The notes below the pieces were generated by a model. It was not told the origin of the DNA. It searched no databases and worked only from the letters and a program-made list of their open reading frames with translations. From the NCBI GenBank assembly GCA_013360405.1, contig JABWBR010000034.1:1-64000 (forward strand): 64,000 bases of DNA, given 5' to 3'. Below, in pieces: positions 1 to 8,880 of the stretch. Origin of the DNA: Saprospiraceae bacterium. GTDB taxonomy: Bacteria; Bacteroidota; Bacteroidia; Chitinophagales; Saprospiraceae. Position 1 is the stretch's first letter. Each line of letters starts with the position of its first letter. The position numbers were made by a program, and so were the translations under genes.

Positions 1-99
1 AACGTTCTTGTAGGTGAACGGTAAACGTTCTTGTAGGTGAACGGTAAACGTTCTTGTAGGTGAACGGTAAACGTTCTTGTAGGTGAACGGTAAACGTTC
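1..99. repeat. 23-bp tandem repeat, four copies plus a partial
   Basis: Four head-to-tail copies of a 23-bp unit beginning AACGTTCTTGTAGG, then the first seven bases of a fifth copy before the sequence diverges at base 100. Each unit contains short inverted arms (CGTTC and GAACG). The array touches the window edge and may continue outside. No coding sequence crosses it. Confidence 0.9.
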
Positions 100-196
100 A
101 CCCTACGGAAAATGGAATTTATGACTTTCCGCTGATACTAATTTGCTAACCTTTCCTCATCTTTCGTGTTCATTTCTCGATAAATACAACTCCAAT

Positions 197-835
197 ATGA
201 GCGCACCAAATAAGCGTACCATTGTCCAGCTGCTGGCGCTTTTTTTGTTGCTGGCAGCCCTGCCGGCCGGATCGTGGTATTACCTCAAGTCGGGATTGGA
301 TTATCACCGCAAGGCCATGGCCGAACTGAAAGACCTGGGGGTAATGCCTATGCCGCAAGCTATTCTTCCTGCTGCCGGCGCGGCGCTGCCTGCCGACAGC
401 CTGAAAAACAGGCTGGCCATCACCGGTTTCGTCTCTTTATCAGAGGAGGCCGCGCTTGACCAATACGGCGCTGATTTATCCAAATTGCACGAGCAGTTTG
501 ACGAAAGAAAAGACGTGATATTCGTTACCTATGCGGAAGGCGACTCTTCATCTATGACAGCCTTTGTCGACAAATATCAATTGCTGGATGAAACACAGTG
601 CTATTTTTTTGTAACAGATGCACAGCAAATACAGCAGGCCAAAGCGGCTTACCACTTGCCGGCTGAAAACCCCGGCCAATGGTGGATAGCACTTACCGAT
701 ACCAATCTTAAGCTTCGGCGCTTTTACGAAGCAGATAAACAGGCCGAAGTCAAACGCCTGGTAGAGCACATCGCTTTATTGGCGCCGAGAATTAAGGAAA
801 GAGATTTGTTGTACAAAAGAGAACGCGAAAAATGA
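197..835 (+). CDS. SCO-like thioredoxin-fold protein, membrane anchored (degenerate)
   Basis: This is a 212-residue protein with one N-terminal membrane segment (about residues 8-27) and a soluble domain that I read as a degenerate SCO/thioredoxin-like fold, with strands such as DVIFVTYAEG and a C-terminal helix. Its stop overlaps the start of the DUF420 gene in an ATGA. SCO and DUF420 genes commonly lie together near cytochrome-oxidase loci in Bacteroidota, so a role in oxidase or copper-centre maturation is inferred mostly from context. The CxxxC copper site of true SCO1 is missing: the only cysteine is near residue 135. The ATG at 197 is chosen over a codon at 143 because it puts the membrane segment at the N-terminus. 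It could instead be an unrelated redoxin-like protein. Confidence 0.6.
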   Translation: MSAPNKRTIVQLLALFLLLAALPAGSWYYLKSGLDYHRKAMAELKDLGVMPMPQAILPAAGAALPADSLKNRLAITGFVSLSEEAALDQYGADLSKLHEQFDERKDVIFVTYAEGDSSSMTAFVDKYQLLDETQCYFFVTDAQQIQQAKAAYHLPAENPGQWWIALTDTNLKLRRFYEADKQAEVKRLVEHIALLAPRIKERDLLYKREREK

Positions 836-1410
836 GCCAACCGAACTTGACGCTTTCAAAAAAAATGCACACGCTAACCTGGATTATTACGGTTGTCGTG
901 TTGTTGCTGGTAGGAATGATGCGCCGGGTAAAAATCCCCCTGCCTGAAGGCTGGGATTTTAGCTTTCTGCCGGGCATTCATGCGCTGTTGAATACCGGTG
1001 CTGCTGTGGCACTACTGGCAGCTTTTTATTTTATTAAAAACAAAAAACAAGACCTACATAGGAAAGCCATATATGTAGCAATGGGTCTGTCGGTGCTCTT
1101 TCTACTGTCGTATGTCACGTATCATTTCACTACGCCGGAAACGATCTACGGCGATTTAGACCACAACGGCGTACTCAGCGATACCGAGCGTTTGGCGGCC
1201 GGTAGCAGCCGATCCATTTATATGGCCATTTTGTTGAGCCATATTGTCCTGGCTGGCGTGTCGCTTCCTCTCGTATTACTCACGTTTACCCGCGCATACA
1301 CCAACCAGTTTGACCGCCACAAACGCATGGCCAGGTGGGTGTATTGGCTTTGGCTGTACGTAGCCGTCACCGGTCCGGTGTGTTATTTGATGTTGAAACC
1401 GTATTATTGA
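832..1410 (+). CDS. DUF420 family multi-pass membrane protein
   Basis: The 192-residue protein has about five membrane helices (near residues 14-30, 48-67, 78-97, 127-147 and 165-187) and the histidine-bearing pattern of the DUF420 (YozB-like) family, for example YHFTT and LSHIVLAG. The family is usually encoded beside cytochrome-oxidase assembly genes; its biochemical role is not established. The gene overlaps the SCO-like gene by 4 bp, so translational coupling is likely. An unusual feature is a canonical 12-residue EF-hand-type loop at residues 108-119 (DLDHNGVLSDTE) between two helices, which suggests calcium binding. The gene ends directly at an octamer tandem array. Confidence 0.85.
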   Translation: MSQPNLTLSKKMHTLTWIITVVVLLLVGMMRRVKIPLPEGWDFSFLPGIHALLNTGAAVALLAAFYFIKNKKQDLHRKAIYVAMGLSVLFLLSYVTYHFTTPETIYGDLDHNGVLSDTERLAAGSSRSIYMAILLSHIVLAGVSLPLVLLTFTRAYTNQFDRHKRMARWVYWLWLYVAVTGPVCYLMLKPYY

Positions 1411-1514
1411 TGTGCTGATGTGCTGATGTGCTGATGTGCTGATGTGCTGATGTGCTGATGTGCTGATGTGCTGATGTGCTGATGTGCTGATGTGCTGATG
1501 TGCTGATGTGCTGA
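1411..1514. repeat. Octamer tandem array TGTGCTGA x13
   Basis: Thirteen uninterrupted copies of TGTGCTGA start on the first base after the DUF420 stop codon. The same octamer recurs in this window at about 18001-18020 and 28443-28541. Together with the inverted degenerate copies at 1550-1597 it can form a long hairpin between two convergent genes. Confidence 0.95.
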
Positions 1515-1549
1515 TGTATTATTATTTGATTGTCAAATATAATTGATTA

Positions 1550-1597
1550 TCAGCAAATTAGCAAATTAGCAAATCAGCACATCAGCACATCAGCAAA
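1550..1597. repeat. Inverted degenerate octamer array (six units)
   Basis: Six consecutive 8-bp units of the forms TCAGCAAA, TTAGCAAA and TCAGCACA are the reverse complement of the TGTGCTGA array 36 bp to the left. The pair lies between the convergent DUF420 gene and the giant adhesin gene. It could act as a bidirectional transcription stop, although no strong T-tract is present. Confidence 0.8.
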
Positions 1598-1602
1598 TTA
1601 AT

Positions 1603-4600
1603 TCAGTCCATCAACGTCACATCGCCTTTCAGCAAGACAGTTGTGCCGTCGATCAATTCCACTTCCGTCCAGTAGACAAACACGGCGGGGTTCATCATTT
1701 GGCCGCGGTGCAGGCCGTCCCATCCGTATTGGGGGTCGTTTGGCGGGAAGTCGTATACTTCGTACATCAATTCGCCCCAGCGGTTGAAGATCATCAGTGA
1801 ATTGACTTTCTTCACGGCATTGGGTTTGGCATAGACCACGAAGCGGTCGTTGAAACCGTCGTTGTTGTAAGGCGAGAAGGCGTTGGGCACGTAAATGGCC
1901 GGCTCGCGGTCTACCACCACCATAATGCGATCCACATCGGGGCAACCGTTGATATTCGTGATGCGCAGCGTATAGGTAGTCGTCTGCGTGGGCGTGGCCA
2001 GCGGAGTGAGGCAATCCGTGCAGCTCAGTCCTTCTGCCGGCGACCATTGAATCGACCCTATCTCTTCTACCGGAATATTCACCAGGGCATTGATCTGGTA
2101 GGAGTCGCCCAGCCTGATCCTCACCTGCGCCTCCACTTCTACCTGTACCTCTACGGGTTCGGGTATAGAGATGAACTCTCCGTATTCGCAGCCGTTGGCA
2201 TCTTGAACCACCACGGTATAATTACCCGGTTCTACCCTGGGATAGAAACTACTGGTAGTGAACGTATTGCCGCCGTCGATAGAGTAGAGGTAAGGCCCAT
2301 AGCCACCTTCTACCTCGAGGATGCGCAACACCGCAAAATCGCCGAAACAGAATGGGTTTTGGGCCTGGATTTCTGCTTCGCTGGGCACTTGCTCGATGAC
2401 GGTGGTGAAGTCCTGTGCTGTACAGCCGTTTTGGAGGTTGGTGACCTGAAGGGTGTATGTTCCCGGTTGGTTAATCACCGGATTGAGCGTAGTGCTACCC
2501 TGTACGATAGGCTGGCTGCCCGTCCAGTTATAGGCATACAAACTGCCCACCGAAGAACCTGCACCGCTGAGGGAAAGTTGGGGCGTTACGCAGGTGAGAA
2601 TACCTTCCTGGCCCGCATCGGCGGCGGGAGGCGTAATATCCTGTGTAATAATAACCTGGTCATCGCTCTCGCAACCGTTTGCCGTATTGGTAGCAACAAG
2701 ATAATAAGCGCCGGGCTGCGATACCTGCAGCGACAACACATTGGGCGCCGAGATCGTATTGCCGGATGCGTCGTGCCAGACGTAGGTGTATGGCGTTGTC
2801 GTTTCATCCGTGCCGGCTACGATATTGACCGTAGTAGTTGCGCAGGTTAGCGGCCCCGGGTTGGCCAGCGCAATTTGTGGCGGCGCCACGTTTTGAGTGA
2901 TCAGCACTTCGTCCTCCGATTGGCAACCGTTAACCGTATTGGTGACCAACAACTGATAAGTGCCCGGCAGAGAGATCATCGGAGTAAGCGTGTTAATCCC
3001 GCCGGCAATAGCTCCGTTGGGGGTTGACCACAAGTAGGCATAATCAATACCCGTACTACTCCCCGAGCCGTTGAGCGACATATCGGGCTGATAACAGTTC
3101 AAGACGGCAGTGGGGCCCGCTTCTGCTACAGGATGCAGGGTGTCTATCGTTACGGTAGCGGTAGCGATGGTCGTACAGCCGTTGCCGGTATTCGTAACGA
3201 GTAGTTGGTATATGCCTGCAGCGTTGATCATAGGCGTCAATGACATATTTCCCGACAAAATATTGCCATCGCCGGTTGTCCATAGATAAGTTAATGGATG
3301 GTTGCCATTAGCTGTAGCTTGCAGCATACGCGTAGGATCCTTGCAGGTGACTACCGGGGGCGTGGCAATGGCGGCTACCGGCGGCAGGATATCCTGACCG
3401 ATGCTCACCCAGGCTGTATCGCGGCAGAAACTGACGGAGTGGAAGACTTCCAGCTGGTATAAACCAGGCTCATCGATATCGGGCGAAAGCGAATTATTGC
3501 CACTGATGATATGCCCGTCAGTGGTTGTCCAGCTGTAGGTATAAATATCGCCTTGAGAAGAACCGGCCCCGCTGAGTGTAGCGACCGTATTGGTGCAGGT
3601 GAGCGTTTGGGGCAATCCTGCGTCGGCTACCGGATAAGTATAGTCGGTGGCCACGGCAACCGTATCGAGGGCGATGCAACCGTTGAGCGTATTGGTGATC
3701 ATCAATTCAAAGACGCCGGCCTGGCCAATAGTAGGCGCCAAGCTTCCGGCAGGCAGCTGGAGGGCGCCTTGCAAGGTCTTCCAGGTTAGCGTATAGCCCG
3801 CGCCTATACTGGAGCCTGTGGTAGAAAGCGTCACGGTGTTCACTGCGCAATTCAGGAGCCCGTCGGGGCCTGCCAATGCATCAGGGAAAACCTGGTTTGA
3901 ACTGATATCCACCGCGTCGTCGCTTTCGCAGCCATTCAACATATTGGTTACCTGTAGCGTATAGGTTCCAGGTTGGCTGACGGTAAGGACAGGCGGGTTA
4001 TTGCCGAAATCCTGGTTGACGCCCGGGCCTATCCACAAATAGTGGTATTGAGCGCCCTGGCTCGACCCCGTTCCTGTAAGGGTATAGCTCGGATCAGTAC
4101 AGCTCAGTTCAAAAGGCGATCCGGCCTCCGCTACGGGATAGGCAATATCCTGGTCGATCGCGAGGCTTGCGGTATCCCTGCATTGGCTGGTCGTATTAGT
4201 GATAACCAGTTGGTACGTACCGGGTTGATCCACTTGTGGCGACAGGCTGTTGGGGCCCGACACGATGTGACCATCGAGGGTAGTCCATTGGTAGTTGTAT
4301 TCCGCTCCTTGCGAGGAAGCCTGGGCATTAATCGTAAACGAGGTCAGCTCGCAGGTAAGCGTACCGGGTTGACCGGCAACAGCCGTGGGCGTGGCAAAAT
4401 TTTCAGCAATAACAACCGTATCGCGAAGCAGGCAGCCGTTTTGGGGGTTGGTTACCACCAAAGCGTATTGACCACCCTGAGTAATTACCGGAGTAAGCGT
4501 ATTGGGTGATACAAAAGCGGGGTTGCCGATTTCTTCCCAATAAAAGTCAAAAACAGCCGGAGTAATCACCTGGCCTTGCAAGGCAATACTGCTTGTTGCG

Positions 4601-7600
4601 CAATTAATTGCCGCATCGGGACCGGCCGCCGCATTGGGCGCTGCCTGGTCGGCGAGGATAGTCACGTTATCGTTGGTACTACAGCCGTTGACCGTATTTT
4701 TTATGGTCAACACATAAGTGCCGGGCGTACTTACCACGGGCGTAAGCGTACCGATACCGCTGTCAATAGCGCCGTCGGCAGTTTGCCAGCTGATCTCAAA
4801 ATTTGGCCCGCTATCCGAAGCGGAGGCATCAATAGTATATTCCGGCGAATAGCAGTTCAGCGTAGTAGCCGGCCCTGCCTCTGCTACCGGCGCGGCGATA
4901 TCCTGATCGACAACGGCGGTAACCGTAGAAATACAGCTATTGATTTGGTTGGTAATAGTTAGTATATACGTGCCGGGAGCGGTGACAGTGGGTTGCAGGC
5001 TATTACCGTTTTGGATAGGATTGCCCTCCACGCTTGACCAGGAAATATTGAAATCCGGCCCTGAATCAGAACTTGTCGCATCGATGTTGATAGCGGTTGT
5101 TTCGCATGTCAGGATATCAGCTACCGAAGCGGCTACGTTGGGGGCGTTGCTGTTGGCCAATACCTGTACGCTGTCGATACTTACGCATCCATTGACCACA
5201 TTTTCAACCATGAGGTAATACCAACCCTGTTCATTGACAATCGGGTTGAGTGATGATTCGCCGCTGCTAATACCGTTGCCGGAAGTGGTCCATTGGTATG
5301 TAAAATTTCCACCGGTACTGGAATTGGCGCCATTGAGCGTTGCACTCGAAGTCTGGCAGTTGAGTTCAATGGGCAGGCCTGCATCGGCTACGGGGTAGGT
5401 TTGATTTTGCAATACCAAAACACTATTTGCGGCCTGACAGCCATTTTGCGTATTGAGTATTTGCAGGGCATACGTACCCCCCTCATCCACGGTAATCACC
5501 TGGGCGCCGTTGCCGCTCACGATATGCCCGTCGCTGGTTGACCAGGTATATTGGTATTGCGGGCCGGTGCTGGAGGCGCCGGCGTTGAGTTGAATTTCCG
5601 AATCATCGCAAGTCACATCACTTGGAGGGCTCACCAGTACCGTCGGAGGGTTCACATTCTGTGGAACCGCAACTGATAGCGTACTGGTACAGCCGTTCGC
5701 CGTATTGGTCACCACCAGGGTATAATTGCCGCCTGAACCGGCTTGTGCTACCGGTGCGTCACTGCCACTAAGGATATTTCCGCCTTGAGTAGTCCATGCA
5801 TATGTATATGTTGGTCCGCTTGCGCTGGCGCTACCATCGACTGCCACGTTTTGCACGGTGCAGGTAATCGTATCGGGATTGGCGATAGCTATGGGTGGCG
5901 GGATCACGTCTTGTACTACGCTCACCGTGGCGGTATCCTTACATCCGTTGCTGGTATTGGTGATCACCAGCGAATAGTTGCCCGCGGTATTCACCGTGAT
6001 TTGCGGCTGTGTAGGTCCGGTAATGCTGACGCCTGGTGGGGCCACCCATTGGTAGGCATGTGGCGCGCCGGTGCTGGAACCCGTACTATTGAGCGTGGTA
6101 GAAAAAGTATTACAATCGAGCACATCATCAACGGACGCTACCGCTGTCGGATAAGCCACATTATTGGGTATCGTAGCGCTGAGTTGCTTAGTACATCCAT
6201 TGGCATCGGTCACCGTGAGCAGATACAAGCCGCTTGGCGCCACCAAAGGAGCGGTGGTGCTGTTGTCGCTCCATAAATACGTATAACCCGGCGTACCTCC
6301 GCTAACGTTTATATTGACCACGCCATTGCCGGCATTATTACAATCGACGGCCTGGATATTGCCCACTGTAGCGTTGAGCACAGGGGGTTGGGTGAGTGTA
6401 TAAATGCCGTTCACCTCGCAACCCACGTCATCTGTAACGGTAACGCGATAGGTACCCGGGCCGAGGTTAATGACATCCTCCACATCGGGTAGCGAGCCGT
6501 TCCAGTTGTACGTATAGGGAGCATCGCCTCCGCTTGGCGTAATATCGATAGCGCCGTTGGCGGCGCCGTTGCAGGAAATAGGCGTAACCTCTGAATCCAG
6601 TAATACCTCCGAAATTCCCACCGTACCTGTACCGCTTGCTTGACCGGGGCATCCATTGGCAGATACTGAGATTAGTTGGACGGTGCCGGGCAAATTTACG
6701 GGAAGTTCGAAGGGATTGGCATAAATCCCGTTAATAGTTTGTTGAGAGCCTCCCACACTATACGTAATATCGAAGGGGCCGAAGCCGGTAAATTCGACAT
6801 CGAGCAAGGCATTAAAATTGCCCTGGCATATTGTGCCGCTTCCGCTCAACGTGGCGGTTGGAGAAGAGGCGAAAAGGCCGAAATTGGCTGTTGCCGACTG
6901 CCCGCAGTTGTCGCTCACCTGTACCGAATAGAATGAAGCGCCGGGGGGGGGCGTGAGGGTCATCGTCGGTGAAGTACCTCCCGTACTCCACTGGTAATTA
7001 AACCCGGGCAAGCCGCCGCTCACGGTAGGCGTGATCGTGGTGGGTATGGTTGAGCATACGTACACGTCGGGCACGCTTATCGACAAAGGGGGCGGGTCGT
7101 GGATTTGTAATTGCACCATACTTGAGGTGCAGGAACAGGGGTTCTGTAATTCAATCATTATAAATTCGACGCCTTCGTTGATCAGGTCGTCAAAAACCTG
7201 TACCGGGATAGTTATGCTGTTTTGACCTGCCGGAATAATAACCGTTGTTGGGAAAGGCGCATAGTCTGTGCCGGAAGTAGCGGTACTGCTGCCGGAAACC
7301 GTAAACGTAACCGGATAGGGCTGCCCAAGGTCGCCCTGGCGGAAAAACGTAAACGAGCCGTTGCCGCAGCCTTCGTAGGCGGCAATTGCGCTGGGGCCCA
7401 GGCCCGTTACGCTGGCTGAAGCCGACAGCGTAGAACCTGCGACAAAACTGTTCTCTTTCAGGAAAACGGCAGAGTCGTAAATAGCGTCTCCCCGGTCGGC
7501 AATGACGAGTTTGATTTTATATTGCTGGCAAGGAATTACCGTAGCGGTAGCCAATAGCGGCACTGTGAAACCGTCAAATTGGGTGTTAGGTACTGAGAAT

Positions 7601-8607
7601 GCCTCTCCCGTATTACAACCGGCGCTTTGCCCCGGCGGGTTGTTGTCGTGATAGTAAGGCTGGTTAATGGTATGATTGATATTATTAATAGACACGGGCG
7701 AGCCGTCGGCTAAAACCGCAATATTGATGGCGCCGCCGGAGAAAGGGCCGTTGATACCGGGGCCGCTGATAAAGAAGCCAAAAACGTCGTTAAACTGCGT
7801 ATTGGCGTATTCGCAATATTCCTCTGAAGCGAAAGCATAGGCAAACGTAATGGAATTCACGGTAGGCCGGAAATAAAACTCGAGTTTGGCAAGGTCGTAC
7901 AGCGAGCCGCCGGCAATCTGATTCAGGTCGGGATCGCTGCTGCCGCCGCCATAACCGGTAGAACGGCTGGGCGAGTTGTTGGGCCCTGCGCAATCCACTA
8001 CGTTGCCGGTAGACAAAATAATGCCTTGTCCGATACCGATAGAAGAAGCGCCATTATTGAATGTGCCGATCTGGCCCGGAGCCCCGGCCGCTACTGCACC
8101 GGAGACGTCGAAACAACCGCCCCCGATAAATACCTGTTGGATCAGGTACAGGGCATTGCCGTTGGCTGTCGCCATGATGCCCATCATTTTTTCGTCGGCT
8201 TCCATGTTGGGCAGGGAGCAATCTTCGCATTGCAAACTCAGCACGGCGCCTTCGTTGCCGCTGGAAGGACATTGGCGTTGCAGCCAAAGCGACATGCATG
8301 AGGCATCGGCCACGAACAGCAATTCGTCGGCGCTTGATTTTTGTTTGCCCGATCCATTTTTGGAAACAATATTCCAGCCGCAACCCGTGTCCAAATATTC
8401 GGAGATTATCAGGCGATAGGTTCTGCCCACCTCAAGGTTGCACAAATCATAGCGCTGCACATCCCCCGACCAGTGTTGCAGGGGGTACCGGTGTTGGGGG
8501 CCCTCCACCATGATGATTTCCACCCTCGGCGCGTTTTGATTGGCCCACAGCGAATGATGGAAAATGCTGAATAGTAAAATAATGAAAAAGTGTAGTTGTA
8601 GCTTCAT
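1603..8607 (-). CDS. Giant T9SS-secreted adhesin-like protein with 15 Ig/PKD-like repeats
   Basis: This 2334-residue protein starts with a signal peptide (MKLQLHFFIILLFSIFHHS..., cleavage near residue 22). A choice-of-anchor-L-type domain follows (about 130-390, with FAYAFASEEYCEYAN and DVFGFFISGPG), then a Calx-beta-like segment (390-500) and SprB-like repeats (ISCNGAANGAIDITPSGG). Next come 15 tandem units of about 84 residues (about 820-2075), each with a cysteine pair in the contexts LxC and NGC. The last ~95 residues are a gliding-motility-associated type B sorting domain (VPNAFSPYNNDGFNDRF, FNRWGELMYE, YGWDG). It should be exported by Sec, pass the outer membrane through T9SS, and act at the surface in adhesion or matrix formation; the ligand is unknown. 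The ATG at 8607 is chosen because the signal peptide begins there. Confidence 0.9.
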   Translation of the reverse strand: MKLQLHFFIILLFSIFHHSLWANQNAPRVEIIMVEGPQHRYPLQHWSGDVQRYDLCNLEVGRTYRLIISEYLDTGCGWNIVSKNGSGKQKSSADELLFVADASCMSLWLQRQCPSSGNEGAVLSLQCEDCSLPNMEADEKMMGIMATANGNALYLIQQVFIGGGCFDVSGAVAAGAPGQIGTFNNGASSIGIGQGIILSTGNVVDCAGPNNSPSRSTGYGGGSSDPDLNQIAGGSLYDLAKLEFYFRPTVNSITFAYAFASEEYCEYANTQFNDVFGFFISGPGINGPFSGGAINIAVLADGSPVSINNINHTINQPYYHDNNPPGQSAGCNTGEAFSVPNTQFDGFTVPLLATATVIPCQQYKIKLVIADRGDAIYDSAVFLKENSFVAGSTLSASASVTGLGPSAIAAYEGCGNGSFTFFRQGDLGQPYPVTFTVSGSSTATSGTDYAPFPTTVIIPAGQNSITIPVQVFDDLINEGVEFIMIELQNPCSCTSSMVQLQIHDPPPLSISVPDVYVCSTIPTTITPTVSGGLPGFNYQWSTGGTSPTMTLTPPPGASFYSVQVSDNCGQSATANFGLFASSPTATLSGSGTICQGNFNALLDVEFTGFGPFDITYSVGGSQQTINGIYANPFELPVNLPGTVQLISVSANGCPGQASGTGTVGISEVLLDSEVTPISCNGAANGAIDITPSGGDAPYTYNWNGSLPDVEDVINLGPGTYRVTVTDDVGCEVNGIYTLTQPPVLNATVGNIQAVDCNNAGNGVVNINVSGGTPGYTYLWSDNSTTAPLVAPSGLYLLTVTDANGCTKQLSATIPNNVAYPTAVASVDDVLDCNTFSTTLNSTGSSTGAPHAYQWVAPPGVSITGPTQPQITVNTAGNYSLVITNTSNGCKDTATVSVVQDVIPPPIAIANPDTITCTVQNVAVDGSASASGPTYTYAWTTQGGNILSGSDAPVAQAGSGGNYTLVVTNTANGCTSTLSVAVPQNVNPPTVLVSPPSDVTCDDSEIQLNAGASSTGPQYQYTWSTSDGHIVSGNGAQVITVDEGGTYALQILNTQNGCQAANSVLVLQNQTYPVADAGLPIELNCQTSSATLNGANSSTGGNFTYQWTTSGNGISSGESSLNPIVNEQGWYYLMVENVVNGCVSIDSVQVLANSNAPNVAASVADILTCETTAINIDATSSDSGPDFNISWSSVEGNPIQNGNSLQPTVTAPGTYILTITNQINSCISTVTAVVDQDIAAPVAEAGPATTLNCYSPEYTIDASASDSGPNFEISWQTADGAIDSGIGTLTPVVSTPGTYVLTIKNTVNGCSTNDNVTILADQAAPNAAAGPDAAINCATSSIALQGQVITPAVFDFYWEEIGNPAFVSPNTLTPVITQGGQYALVVTNPQNGCLLRDTVVIAENFATPTAVAGQPGTLTCELTSFTINAQASSQGAEYNYQWTTLDGHIVSGPNSLSPQVDQPGTYQLVITNTTSQCRDTASLAIDQDIAYPVAEAGSPFELSCTDPSYTLTGTGSSQGAQYHYLWIGPGVNQDFGNNPPVLTVSQPGTYTLQVTNMLNGCESDDAVDISSNQVFPDALAGPDGLLNCAVNTVTLSTTGSSIGAGYTLTWKTLQGALQLPAGSLAPTIGQAGVFELMITNTLNGCIALDTVAVATDYTYPVADAGLPQTLTCTNTVATLSGAGSSQGDIYTYSWTTTDGHIISGNNSLSPDIDEPGLYQLEVFHSVSFCRDTAWVSIGQDILPPVAAIATPPVVTCKDPTRMLQATANGNHPLTYLWTTGDGNILSGNMSLTPMINAAGIYQLLVTNTGNGCTTIATATVTIDTLHPVAEAGPTAVLNCYQPDMSLNGSGSSTGIDYAYLWSTPNGAIAGGINTLTPMISLPGTYQLLVTNTVNGCQSEDEVLITQNVAPPQIALANPGPLTCATTTVNIVAGTDETTTPYTYVWHDASGNTISAPNVLSLQVSQPGAYYLVATNTANGCESDDQVIITQDITPPAADAGQEGILTCVTPQLSLSGAGSSVGSLYAYNWTGSQPIVQGSTTLNPVINQPGTYTLQVTNLQNGCTAQDFTTVIEQVPSEAEIQAQNPFCFGDFAVLRILEVEGGYGPYLYSIDGGNTFTTSSFYPRVEPGNYTVVVQDANGCEYGEFISIPEPVEVQVEVEAQVRIRLGDSYQINALVNIPVEEIGSIQWSPAEGLSCTDCLTPLATPTQTTTYTLRITNINGCPDVDRIMVVVDREPAIYVPNAFSPYNNDGFNDRFVVYAKPNAVKKVNSLMIFNRWGELMYEVYDFPPNDPQYGWDGLHRGQMMNPAVFVYWTEVELIDGTTVLLKGDVTLMD

Positions 8608-8808
8608 CGAGTGATCGTTTTGCTGTCTCGTAATGGATGGCGAATCTATCATCAGCCCCGTATGGGTATTCAGGCGTTTTTGAATTACTTGAATCACACG
8701 CAAAAAAATGATCACATCAAAGATGTGTTCAACTTTTGGATTGGATGTATGCACGGGGTGCGTGTGTCAGTATATGGAGCACTAAAATTAACACTATTTT
8801 TTTTTATA

Positions 8809-8852
8809 AAAAAGAAGTTGGCCTGATTTACACATCGAGCCAACTTCTTTTT
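8809..8852 (-). terminator. Rho-independent terminator after the 2144-residue adhesin gene
   Basis: Perfect 14-bp inverted arms (AAAAAGAAGTTGGC and GCCAACTTCTTTTT) enclose a 16-bp loop. Read on the minus strand the stem ends in a run of T. It lies 29 bp beyond the stop codon at 8881, so the 2144-residue gene and the 2334-residue gene are probably separate transcription units. Confidence 0.85.
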
Positions 8853-8880
8853 GTGCTAACAATTATTTCACAAACTAAAT

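Noticed and set aside
2047-2850. Open frames antisense to the 2334-residue adhesin gene (also at 3973-4509 and 5743-6276)
   Set aside because: They mirror the repeat structure of the adhesin gene and have biased, low-information composition.
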